DNA from: Fontibacterium oligotrophicum
GTDB lineage: Bacteria > Pseudomonadota > Alphaproteobacteria > Pelagibacterales > Pelagibacteraceae
DNA length: 64,000 nt
NCBI GenBank assembly: GCA_965235975.1
Contig: CBDDZZ010000002.1
Coordinates: forward strand, 124,001-188,000
Direction: 5' to 3'
Part shown: one piece after another, positions 8,208 to 16,199 of the stretch
How the letters are laid out: the number at the start of each line of letters is the position of its first letter
Position numbering within the stretch: the stretch's first letter is position 1
Notes under the pieces: generated by a model
What the model was told of the DNA's origin: nothing
The model's database searches: none
The model's input: only the letters and a program-made list of their open reading frames with translations
Position numbers and translations under genes: made by a program

Positions 8208-9206
8208 TTATAAATTTTTTTGTATTTGTTCTTGTAAATTACCATTTAAAATATCATAGCACAATTTAATAGAGTGATAAAAACCAATATAATCTGTACC
8301 TCCATGACTTTTTACAACCGGTGATGTTAATCCTAAAAATATTCCGCCATTATATTTTCTTGGATCTAAATCGTCTTTAATGCTGTTAAAGATTTTAAAT
8401 GATAATAGATAAATAAATTTTGAGTACCATGAGTTTCGAAACTTTTCTTTAACAAGTGCTGCAATATATTTTGCAGTTCCTTCGGCTGTTTTTAAAGCGA
8501 TGTTGCCTGAAAAACCGTCAGTAACTATAACGTCTACATTACCATCTTTTATTTGATTTCCTTCTATAAAACCGCTGAATGAAAAACTATCCGTATTAAT
8601 CTTTCTCAATTCTTGTAAACTTTTTCTTTGTAAATCGCCTCCCTTATTATCTTCGCTTCCTATATTTAATAATGCAACTGTTGGTTTTTCTTTTTTAAAT
8701 ACAGCTCTATGCAAAGCTGCTCCTAATTTTGAAAAATCTACTAAATTTTTTATACTACAATCAATATTTGCACCTAAATCTAAAACAACACTTAAGCCTT
8801 TATGGGATGGCCACAACGATGCCAATGCTGGTTTATCAATTCCATTTATTGTCTCTAGAATTAATCTAGACATAACTAGTAGCGCGGCAGTATTTCCTGC
8901 AGATAATGCTATATCGGCATTCTTATTTTTTAAGGCAGTGAGTGCTAGCCACATACTTGAATTTTTTCCATTTTTTACTGCTTCTAATGGTGATTCATCA
9001 TCTTTTACTTTTTCATTTGTATGAATAATTGTGCTGGAAGGTCCTACTAAAGGATATTTTTCTAAGATAGGATTTATTAAGTCCCTATTACCAAAAATTA
9101 AAAATTTTAAATTCTGATTATTTTGTAAATAAAGATCTAAACCCCTTATAACTTTTAAAGGAGATTCATCACCACCCATTGCATCAACTGCAACTGTAAA
9201 TTTCAT
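8208..9206 (-). CDS. plsX: Phosphate acyltransferase PlsX
   Basis: Makes acyl-phosphate from acyl-ACP, the first step of the PlsX-PlsY route to lysophosphatidate; plsY is at 45674 in this window. The 332-residue length is normal. Family motifs include VAVDAMGGDESP at the start, SAGNTAALLVMSR in the middle and the C-terminal GGTDYIGFYHSI region. It follows rpmF by 25 bp, the conserved rpmF-plsX arrangement. Confidence 0.95.
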   Translation of the reverse strand: MKFTVAVDAMGGDESPLKVIRGLDLYLQNNQNLKFLIFGNRDLINPILEKYPLVGPSSTIIHTNEKVKDDESPLEAVKNGKNSSMWLALTALKNKNADIALSAGNTAALLVMSRLILETINGIDKPALASLWPSHKGLSVVLDLGANIDCSIKNLVDFSKLGAALHRAVFKKEKPTVALLNIGSEDNKGGDLQRKSLQELRKINTDSFSFSGFIEGNQIKDGNVDVIVTDGFSGNIALKTAEGTAKYIAALVKEKFRNSWYSKFIYLLSFKIFNSIKDDLDPRKYNGGIFLGLTSPVVKSHGGTDYIGFYHSIKLCYDILNGNLQEQIQKNL

Positions 9207-9231
9207 TTAATTTGATTAATTATTAATTAAA

Positions 9232-9411
9232 TTAAGCTTTAGGCTTAAAAATTTGTTTACCATTATACATTCCGGTCTTTTCATCTACATGATGCGGAAG
9301 TCTATATTCACCACTTTTTTTATCTTCTATAACATTAGCAAATGTAACAGCATGATGAGATCGTCTTAGATTTCTTCTTGCTTTCGATGTTTTGCGCTTA
9401 GGGACAGCCAT
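9232..9411 (-). CDS. rpmF: 50S ribosomal protein L32
   Basis: A short gene for a 59-residue large-subunit protein. It begins MAVPKRKTSKARRNLRRSHH, the L32 signature, and ends in a GKQIFKPKA tail. No zinc cysteines are seen. The ATG at 9409-9411 is preceded by a 125-bp divergent intergenic region that must hold its promoter. It is immediately upstream of plsX, as in most proteobacteria. Confidence 0.95.
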   Translation of the reverse strand: MAVPKRKTSKARRNLRRSHHAVTFANVIEDKKSGEYRLPHHVDEKTGMYNGKQIFKPKA

Positions 9412-9536
9412 TTGAATAATACAATAGTTAAAAAATTAGGACACTCAATATCATTTAACCCCAATAAATCAACCTAGTTAATAATCGTTGATTACATGGC
9501 AAAATTTTATATTTATATGATAGTGTTTTTTAGCAA
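9412..9536. promoter_or_regulatory. Divergent intergenic region between rpmF and the bamE-like gene
   Basis: The longest gene-free stretch in the window. It must drive rpmF leftward and the lipoprotein gene rightward. A TTGATT at 9488-9493 and AT-rich TATATT/TATGAT boxes nearby could be promoter parts for the rightward gene, but the spacings (14 or 22 nt) are poor. No terminator, RNA gene or clear operator is seen. Confidence 0.3.
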
Positions 9537-9983
9537 ATGAGAATTAATTTCTATAAATATATCCTAGTATTTTTTTTTATTTTTAGTTGCACCACGATCG
9601 ATGAATTGCATGGCATTGATAATTTAAAAATTAAATCTGAATCTTTGCAAGTTGATAACACAAATACCAATGATGTTTTAAATCTTATTGGTCCGCCCCA
9701 AAATATAGGAATAAATAATAATAATATTTGGTTTTATCATGAGGTTCATCAAACCAGAAATAAGTACGGTACAAAAATAATTACCGACAATAATACATTA
9801 AGGTTGGAGTTTAATGATTTAGGTATACTAAAAAAAGTTGATTTCTTAGATAAAAAAAGTTTAAGTAAAAATCCATTTGATGAAGCCTCAACCATCAGTC
9901 TAGGTAAAGACTCAAGTTTTCTATCAAGTTTCTTAGCTAGTATGAGACAACGTGCTAAAAACTTTGGTAAGACTAACGATTAA
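9537..9983 (+). CDS. bamE: Outer membrane lipoprotein, SmpA/OmlA (BamE) family
   Basis: A 148-residue lipoprotein probably serving the BAM complex that inserts outer-membrane beta-barrels. A hydrophobic signal peptide (about residues 5-17) ends in a lipobox with acceptor cysteine in FSCTT (Cys18). The following domain has the SmpA/OmlA pattern NDVLNLIGPPQ, then IWFYHE. Its stop overlaps the convergent pyrophosphatase stop by 4 bp. The sequence is divergent, so BamE rather than a generic OmlA-fold lipoprotein is an inference. Confidence 0.75.
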   Translation: MRINFYKYILVFFFIFSCTTIDELHGIDNLKIKSESLQVDNTNTNDVLNLIGPPQNIGINNNNIWFYHEVHQTRNKYGTKIITDNNTLRLEFNDLGILKKVDFLDKKSLSKNPFDEASTISLGKDSSFLSSFLASMRQRAKNFGKTND

Positions 9984-12082
9984 CGAGCAATAATTGCTAA
10001 CAATAATAAAGCTACAATATTTGTAATCTTAATCATTGGGTTAACGGCTGGACCGGCTGTATCTTTGTAAGGATCTCCAACTGTATCTCCTGTTACAGCA
10101 GCTTTATGAGCCTCTGAACCTTTTCCACCATAATGACCGTCTTCAATATATTTTTTTGCATTATCCCATGCGCCACCACCAGCTGTCATTGATACTGCTA
10201 AGAAAAATCCAGTAACGATAACACCTAACAACATTGCACCTAAAGCAGATAATGCCGAAGATGTTCCTGCTATGTAATAAATTATAATATAAAGAACTAT
10301 TGGAGATAAAACTGGCAATAAAGAAGGGATGATCATTTCTTTTATTGCAGCTTTCGTTAAAATATCTACAGCGTTTTTATAATCTGGTTTTTGTTTGTTC
10401 TTCATAATGCCAGGCCATTTTTTAAACTGGCGTCTTACTTCAACAACAACAGCTCCACCTGCTCTGCCGACTGCTTGCATTCCCATTGAAGCAAAAAGAT
10501 AAGGAAGTAAACCTCCAATTAATAAACCAATAACAACATATGGATTTGATAAATCAAAATTTACCACAATTCCCTTTAATGCTGATCCTGAAGTTTTAGA
10601 AAAATGTTTAATATCTTCTGTGTAAGCAGCAAACAAGACTAAAGCTCCAAGACCTGCAGAACCAATTGCATATCCTTTTGTTATAGCTTTTGTAGTATTT
10701 CCAACTGCATCAAGAGCATCAGTTACTTTTCTAACACTTGCAGGTAAATTGCTCATCTGTGCTATTCCACCAGCATTATCAGTAACTGGTCCATATGCAT
10801 CTAAAGCAACAACCATTCCTGTTAATGCCAACATTGTAGTAACTGCAATTGCAATTCCATATAAACCTGCAATTAAATAAGTTGATAAAATTCCAGCGAC
10901 GATAATTAAGGCTGGTAATGCTGTAGCTTCCATAGAAACAGCTAAACCTTGAATTACGTTTGTGCCGTGTCCAGTTGTTGAAGATTTAGCGATGGATTTA
11001 ACAGGGTTATAAGCTGTACTTGTATAATATTCAGTAACCCAAATTAATAATCCTGTAATTATAAGGCCAATTATTCCGCAGTAATATAATTTAAGTCCCG
11101 TAAAGCTAAGAGTTCCAACTTTATATACTTTAGTTAATCCAACAACATATTCAGTTACTGGATATAGAACAATTAAAGATAAAATTGCAGAAACTATAAA
11201 GCCTTTATACAAAGCTCCCATAATACTTTTATTAGCGCCTAATCTTACAAAGTAAGTTCCAATAATAGATGTGATTAAACAGCTACCCGCAATTGCTAAC
11301 GGATAAATTAACATGTTTAAATTTCCGGAAAAAAATATGGATGCCAAAACCATTGTAGCAACAATTGTAACCGCATAAGTTTCAAATAAATCAGCCGCCA
11401 TTCCAGCACAATCTCCCACGTTATCTCCGACGTTATCTGCAATAACTGCAGGGTTTCTTGGATCGTCTTCAGGAATTCCAGCTTCAACTTTTCCAACTAA
11501 GTCAGCTCCAACATCTGCACCTTTAGTAAAAATTCCTCCACCTAATCTTGCAAAAATTGAAATCAATGAAGCACCAAATCCTAAGGCAACTAATGCATTA
11601 GAAATTTCTCTTTCCTCAATTTTTAATTCTAAAAGTATCCAATAATAAACAGCAATGGCAAGTAAAGCTAAACCAGCAACTAACATTCCAGTTAATGCAC
11701 CTGATTTAAAAGATATTCTTAATCCCTCAGCTAAGCTTTTTCTTGAAGCTTCAGCAGTTCTAACGTTTGCTTGAACAGAAATTAACATTCCGGCATATCC
11801 GGCTATACCTGATAAAAAAGCTCCGATGAAATAACCAATCCCAACCCAAATATTAAATAAAAAAATTACAACTACAAGAACCCCAACTCCAACAATTGAT
11901 ATGGTTTTATATTGACGATTTAAAAATGCTCTAGCTCCTATTTGAATTGCCCCAGCAATTTCTTTCATTCTAGCGTTGCCAGAACTTGCTGATAAAATTT
12001 GAACCCCTGTAATGTAGGCAAAAATGATTGATAAAATTCCGCAAAAAATTACTAAATTTAAAACTAAACTTGGATTAAGCAT
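9980..12082 (-). CDS. hppA: Membrane-bound proton-pumping pyrophosphatase, K+-independent type
   Basis: Couples hydrolysis of pyrophosphate to proton export across the inner membrane. The 700-residue protein has about 16 membrane helices and the pyrophosphate-binding acidic cluster around DVGADLVGKVEAGIPEDDPRNP, followed by DNVGDNVGDCAGMAADLFE. The GNTTKAI motif carries lysine where K+-dependent enzymes have alanine, so it should be K+-independent and H+-specific (known family rule). It probably salvages energy from biosynthetic PPi. The 115-bp leader upstream contains two inverted repeats. Confidence 0.96.
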   Translation of the reverse strand: MLNPSLVLNLVIFCGILSIIFAYITGVQILSASSGNARMKEIAGAIQIGARAFLNRQYKTISIVGVGVLVVVIFLFNIWVGIGYFIGAFLSGIAGYAGMLISVQANVRTAEASRKSLAEGLRISFKSGALTGMLVAGLALLAIAVYYWILLELKIEEREISNALVALGFGASLISIFARLGGGIFTKGADVGADLVGKVEAGIPEDDPRNPAVIADNVGDNVGDCAGMAADLFETYAVTIVATMVLASIFFSGNLNMLIYPLAIAGSCLITSIIGTYFVRLGANKSIMGALYKGFIVSAILSLIVLYPVTEYVVGLTKVYKVGTLSFTGLKLYYCGIIGLIITGLLIWVTEYYTSTAYNPVKSIAKSSTTGHGTNVIQGLAVSMEATALPALIIVAGILSTYLIAGLYGIAIAVTTMLALTGMVVALDAYGPVTDNAGGIAQMSNLPASVRKVTDALDAVGNTTKAITKGYAIGSAGLGALVLFAAYTEDIKHFSKTSGSALKGIVVNFDLSNPYVVIGLLIGGLLPYLFASMGMQAVGRAGGAVVVEVRRQFKKWPGIMKNKQKPDYKNAVDILTKAAIKEMIIPSLLPVLSPIVLYIIIYYIAGTSSALSALGAMLLGVIVTGFFLAVSMTAGGGAWDNAKKYIEDGHYGGKGSEAHKAAVTGDTVGDPYKDTAGPAVNPMIKITNIVALLLLAIIAR

Positions 12083-12197
12083 AATTAAGATATTTAAATT
12101 GTTAGGTTAACAAGAACCAGGTAAATGCCAAATTACCTATATAAAATCAACTCTTTTTATTGAAAAATATTAAAATTAAATGAAAAACTTCACTAAA
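12083..12197 (-). promoter_or_regulatory. hppA leader with two inverted repeats
   Basis: This 115-bp gap between nusB and hppA is long for this genome. It holds two palindromes: TTGTTA-ggt-TAACAA (12099-12113) and AGGTAA-8 nt-TTACCT (12119-12138). A weak extended -10-like element (TGGCATTTA on the minus strand) overlaps the second repeat, with TTGATT 17 bases upstream. Together these look like a promoter with operator or RNA hairpins, not proven. Confidence 0.35.
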
Positions 12198-12578
12198 CTA
12201 GATGCTTTTTGCAATTTTATCTAGGACCGCATTAATAATATTTTTTTGCTTATCATTGAGAAACATTTTTGAGATTTTAAGATACTCGTCAATGACTACC
12301 TTAAAAGGTGTCTTCTTATATAAGAAAATCTCATAAATTGCAGATTTTAATATAATGGCAAATATTATTTCAAAATTTTTAAGATCAAATTTTTTATCTA
12401 GAAAGTTTATTAACTTTTCTTCTAACAAAGAATTATTTTCAATAACCCCGTTGCAAATCTTTTTAATAAATCTTTTATAAGGATTTTTAAAATCAAATAA
12501 CAACTTTTCTTGATTTATATAATAACTATATAAAAGCTGCACTATGATTAATCTTGAATTATTTTTAACAGCAGTCAT
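12198..12578 (-). CDS. nusB: Transcription antitermination factor NusB
   Basis: RNA-binding partner of NusE (S10) in rRNA antitermination. The 126-residue helical protein starts NNSRLIIVQLLYSY and contains the C-terminal pattern KVVIDEYLKISKMF, as in NusB. It follows ribH with a 1-bp overlap, the standard rib-nusB order. It closes the rpiB-glyA-nrdR-rib run before hppA. Sequence identity looks low, but context supports the call. Confidence 0.88.
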   Translation of the reverse strand: MTAVKNNSRLIIVQLLYSYYINQEKLLFDFKNPYKRFIKKICNGVIENNSLLEEKLINFLDKKFDLKNFEIIFAIILKSAIYEIFLYKKTPFKVVIDEYLKISKMFLNDKQKNIINAVLDKIAKSI

Positions 12579-13000
12579 TAAAGTTTATAAACAGAATTAT
12601 AAACACTTAATGCTGCAATTACGGCTTCACCGCCTTTATTCTTTAATTTAGGATCACATCTAACTTCAGCTTGTTTTGAATTATTACAATTTAAAACACC
12701 ATTAGAAACTGGAATATTATATTTAATTGAAATTTCTAATAATTTATCGGATACGGATTGACTAATAATATCAAAATGAGGAGTTTCTCCCTTAATAATG
12801 CAACCAAGGGCTATGCAAAAAGCATATTTCTTATCCTTTAATAAAATATTCATTAATTGAGGAATTTCGTAAGCTCCAGAGACAGAAAAACAATTAACAT
12901 CAAATAAATTTTTATCTATTTCTTTTAAAGCACCAGATAAAAGTTTTTTTTCTAAGCTCTTATAAAAAGAAGAACTAACAATTAATATTTTTTTTCTCAT
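12578..13000 (-). CDS. ribH: 6,7-dimethyl-8-ribityllumazine synthase
   Basis: Condenses the DHBP four-carbon unit with the pyrimidine intermediate to form lumazine, the penultimate riboflavin step. The 140-residue protein shows VSGAYEIPQ, the GETPHFD motif with the catalytic histidine, and the C-terminal KNKGGEAVIAAL helix. It overlaps the ribBA gene by 4 bp and nusB by 1 bp. Confidence 0.95.
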   Translation of the reverse strand: MRKKILIVSSSFYKSLEKKLLSGALKEIDKNLFDVNCFSVSGAYEIPQLMNILLKDKKYAFCIALGCIIKGETPHFDIISQSVSDKLLEISIKYNIPVSNGVLNCNNSKQAEVRCDPKLKNKGGEAVIAALSVYNSVYKL

Positions 13001-14052
13001 TTAATAAACTCTTGTTTGACAATTTTTATACCAAAACCATCTAAACCTATAATATTTTTCTTTGATTTAGATATTAAAATCATTTTTCTTATATTTAAAT
13101 TTCTCAAAATTTGAGCACCAATTCCATAATTTCTCAAACTACTTTCTTTTTTATTGCCAAGATTATTTTTAACTAACTCATCTCTAATTATTATCAAAAT
13201 ACAACTCTTGTATTTTTTATAATAATTAAGTGTTTTATTAATAGATAGATTTTCTTTATTTTTTGATAAAAAACTTGTGACAATATTTGAAGATATAACT
13301 CTAACCCTTGGTACAATTTTTTTATCTTGAATTTTGACTAAAGCAATATGTTCTTTTCCGTCTAATTTATTCTCAAAAATTTTAACCTGATAAACATCAT
13401 TCTTTGTAATCTGAACCTGTTCAACTCTTTTTAGCTTTATTAAACTTTCTTTTTTTAATCTGTAAGCAATTAAATCTTCAATTCTTGCAATGTTTAAATT
13501 AAATTTTTTAGCATAGTTAATTAGATTTTTTCCTTTTGCCATTGACCCATCGGTGTTCATTATTTCACAAATAACACCTCCTGGACCACATCCAGCAAGT
13601 TTTGCTATATCAACGGAGGCTTCTGTATGGCCAGCTCTTTCAAGGACACCTCCATCTTTAGAAATCAGAGGAAAAATATGTCCAGGTGTTGATATATCTT
13701 TAGCTGTAACATTTTTTTTAATTGCAGTTTTAATTGTATGGGCCCTGTCCTTTGCAGATATTCCTGTTGTAACACCTTTTCTCGCTTCTATAGAAATAGT
13801 GAATGCAGTTTGTAACCGCGAAGAGTTTCTACTGGGCATAAGAGATAGATTAAGTGCTTTAGCTTTATTTTTATCAATAGCTAAACAAATTAAGCCTCGG
13901 CCATGGGTTGCCATAAAATTAATTTTCTTATGATCAATCTTTGAAGCTGGAATAACAAGATCACCTTCGTTTTCTCTATTTTTATCATCTACTAAAATAA
14001 AAATTTTACCTTTTTTGGCATCTTGAATAATTTTTTTTACAGATGAAAACAT
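12997..14052 (-). CDS. ribB: 3,4-dihydroxy-2-butanone-4-phosphate synthase with degenerate GTP cyclohydrolase II-like domain
   Basis: The N-terminal domain (about residues 1-205) is an intact RibB. It has DDKNRENEGDLVIPA, MATHGRGLICLA, the TGISAKDRA and STPGHIFPL segments, and RAGHTEASVDIAKLAG, and it converts ribulose-5-phosphate to DHBP. The C-terminal half (about 205-351) aligns by position with RibA but lacks the zinc cysteine cluster (C...CxC). The corresponding segment reads RVRVISSNIVTSF. GTP cyclohydrolase II activity is therefore unlikely and a separate RibA would be needed. Position between ribE and ribH is conserved. Confidence 0.92.
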   Translation of the reverse strand: MFSSVKKIIQDAKKGKIFILVDDKNRENEGDLVIPASKIDHKKINFMATHGRGLICLAIDKNKAKALNLSLMPSRNSSRLQTAFTISIEARKGVTTGISAKDRAHTIKTAIKKNVTAKDISTPGHIFPLISKDGGVLERAGHTEASVDIAKLAGCGPGGVICEIMNTDGSMAKGKNLINYAKKFNLNIARIEDLIAYRLKKESLIKLKRVEQVQITKNDVYQVKIFENKLDGKEHIALVKIQDKKIVPRVRVISSNIVTSFLSKNKENLSINKTLNYYKKYKSCILIIIRDELVKNNLGNKKESSLRNYGIGAQILRNLNIRKMILISKSKKNIIGLDGFGIKIVKQEFIK

Positions 14053-14054
14053 AT

Positions 14055-14663
14055 TTATTTTTTTAATAAGGTTTTAGCTATTAAATCAATCTCAACATTA
14101 ACGTAATTATTTTTTTGCAATTTTAACAAATTTGTATTTTGAAGTGTATGCGGGATAATGACGACTTTAAATTTGTTAGAAAAAATCTTAGCAATAGTTA
14201 AAGATATCCCATTAATGGATATAGACCCTTTTTCAATCAAAAACTTTCTAAATTTTTTTGGTATATTGAAAAAAATCGTCCAACTTTTGCTATTACTAAC
14301 ATTAATATTTAAAACTTTTATTGTGGTGTCTACGTGCCCTTGAACAAAATGGCCCGCAATCTCATCTCCGTATTTCATTGATTTTTCTAAATTTATTATG
14401 GCCCCGGGCTTTAAGTACTTAAATGCAGACGTTACAACTGTATGTTTTGATAAATAAAAAAATAACTCATTTTTTTTTTTAATCTTTTGAATTTTTGTTA
14501 AAGTTAAACAAACACCTGAACAAGAAATAGAGGTGCCAATGTCCTTATTAGTAAAATTCAGGTTTGAAATAATAGATAAAAAATAACCATTATTTTTCTT
14601 TTTTAATTCTTTAATAATCCCGGTATTTTTTATTATTCCAGTAAACATACTATTATTTTTCAA
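14055..14663 (-). CDS. ribE: Riboflavin synthase, alpha subunit
   Basis: Dismutates two lumazine molecules to riboflavin. The 202-residue protein has the two-barrel layout: the first repeat begins MFTGIIKNTG (the start is probably at this second methionine, five residues in), and the second begins near GDEIAGHFVQGHVDT. ISCSGVCLTL and GISINGISLTI are the matching substrate loops. It overlaps ribD by 11 bp and is followed 2 bp later by ribBA. Confidence 0.94.
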   Translation of the reverse strand: MKNNSMFTGIIKNTGIIKELKKKNNGYFLSIISNLNFTNKDIGTSISCSGVCLTLTKIQKIKKKNELFFYLSKHTVVTSAFKYLKPGAIINLEKSMKYGDEIAGHFVQGHVDTTIKVLNINVSNSKSWTIFFNIPKKFRKFLIEKGSISINGISLTIAKIFSNKFKVVIIPHTLQNTNLLKLQKNNYVNVEIDLIAKTLLKK

Positions 14664-15756
14664 ATACGGTTAAAATATTATCCTTTAAATAAACTTGTTG
14701 AAATTTTTTTATATTTTTAAAATTTTTAATTAAAGTCATATAAATATTTTTAAATGAGTGAGACATTTTTTTATTTACAGTTTCATTATTTTTGAAAAAA
14801 TAAAAAGTATCTATCAATTTATGATCAATAAATTTCTTAATAGTACTATAACCTCCTTCTATTAGCACATTCTTGTAACCCAATAGACCGATGGTAACTA
14901 GGATTTCTTTACAATCTACTTCGTTTTTTTTATTAAAAGGTAAATAAATTAAGTAAATATTTTTCTTTTTAAGATAGTTAATTTTTTTTTTATTTTTATT
15001 TGCGTAAAAAACATATGTTTTAATTTTTTTTGCAGATGAAATTAATTTAGAATTTTTTTTAATTTTAAGATTTGGATCAATTATAAAACGAGCTGGACTT
15101 AATTGTTCTAGTCCGCTTATACGACAATTTAATAATGGATTATCTTTGTTATGTGTATTAACCCCTACTAAAATAGCATTAATTTCTGACCGCAAAATAT
15201 GTGTTAATTTTTTTGAATAAATATTTGTTATCTGCGCTCTATCTTTTATAAAAGAGTAATAATTTTTTGATGTTGCAATTTTTGCATAAACTTTTGGTAA
15301 AAAATTTTTGTTAAAATCATTATAATTTTTATAAAAATAGTCTTTATAAATATTTTTAATTTTATTTATCTTTATTTTATTATTTTGTAAAAATTCAAGA
15401 CCTTTACCTTGAACTCTAGCATCGTCATCTGTTTCCGAGTAATAAAGTCTCTTTATTTTTTTATTAATTATAGCCTTTGTACAAGGTGGGTTTTTTCCTT
15501 GATGGTGACAAGGTTCTAATGAAACATAACAATCTGAATTGTTATTTTTTTTTAAATTAATTAAAGCGGAATATTCTGCGTGAGGACCTCCGCCAATGCC
15601 TGTTACTCCATAAGATAATATTTTATCTTTTTTACAAACTAAACAACCAACAGATGGATTAACTCCAGTCATGTTATGATGAATATTGGCTAAATTAAAA
15701 GCCAAATTCATAAAATAGGACTTAACAAACTTAGTATTATTTTTTTGAAGGAACAT
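14653..15756 (-). CDS. ribD: Bifunctional riboflavin deaminase/reductase RibD
   Basis: Deaminates and then reduces the GTP-derived pyrimidine in riboflavin synthesis. The N-terminal zinc deaminase domain has HAE (residues 59-61), PCHHQGKNPPC (82-92) and SVGCLV; the C-terminal reductase domain spans about 155-367 with NAILVGVNTHNKDNPLL and LIEGGYST. The start overlaps nrdR by 20 bp; a downstream start at residue 16 (MNLAFNLA) is an alternative. The reductase half is lysine- and asparagine-rich and divergent. Confidence 0.93.
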   Translation of the reverse strand: MFLQKNNTKFVKSYFMNLAFNLANIHHNMTGVNPSVGCLVCKKDKILSYGVTGIGGGPHAEYSALINLKKNNNSDCYVSLEPCHHQGKNPPCTKAIINKKIKRLYYSETDDDARVQGKGLEFLQNNKIKINKIKNIYKDYFYKNYNDFNKNFLPKVYAKIATSKNYYSFIKDRAQITNIYSKKLTHILRSEINAILVGVNTHNKDNPLLNCRISGLEQLSPARFIIDPNLKIKKNSKLISSAKKIKTYVFYANKNKKKINYLKKKNIYLIYLPFNKKNEVDCKEILVTIGLLGYKNVLIEGGYSTIKKFIDHKLIDTFYFFKNNETVNKKMSHSFKNIYMTLIKNFKNIKKFQQVYLKDNILTVFEK

Positions 15757-16195
15757 TAAGTTGATCTACAAATTGCTCAAAATCTTTTGCCTCTTTAAAA
15801 TTTGTGTAAACAGAGGCGAAACGAACATAGGCAACAGGATCAAGTTCTTTTAGACCTTCCATAACATATTTTCCAATTGTGCTAGATAATATTTCAGCCT
15901 GCCCTAGATCCTCTAAATTTCTATAAATTTTAGAAATAAATTTTTCAATTGTATCGCTATCTACGGGTCTTTTTCTAAGTGCTATGTTAATTGATTTGGC
16001 TAATTTTTCTCTTTCGAAAGTAGATTTTCTTCCATTTTTTTTTACAACAATTAACTCTCTAAGCTGAACCCTTTCAAAAGTTGTAAATCTTTGCTTACAA
16101 TTACATTCTCTTCTACGTCTAATGACGGTGCCGTCTTCAGTTGGCCTTGAGTCAATTACTGAGGTTTCTTTTTCTTTGCAAAAAGGGCAAATCAC
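15737..16195 (-). CDS. nrdR: Transcriptional repressor NrdR
   Basis: ATP/dATP-sensing repressor of ribonucleotide reductase genes. The 152-residue protein has an N-terminal zinc ribbon (MICPFC, Cys3 and Cys6; then Cys31 and Cys33) followed by an ATP-cone (about 48-138) with VVKKNGRKSTFEREKL. The second cysteine pair is spaced CxC (ECNCKQRF), where the family normally has CxxC, an in-frame loss of one residue. It sits between glyA and ribD, as in most alphaproteobacteria. Confidence 0.93.
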   Translation of the reverse strand: MICPFCKEKETSVIDSRPTEDGTVIRRRRECNCKQRFTTFERVQLRELIVVKKNGRKSTFEREKLAKSINIALRKRPVDSDTIEKFISKIYRNLEDLGQAEILSSTIGKYVMEGLKELDPVAYVRFASVYTNFKEAKDFEQFVDQLNVPSKK

Positions 16196-16199
16196 TTAG

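Noticed and set aside
13553..13933. Plus-strand open frame of 126 codons inside ribBA
   Set aside because: It is the antisense shadow of the conserved RibB domain, with no family resemblance or upstream signals.
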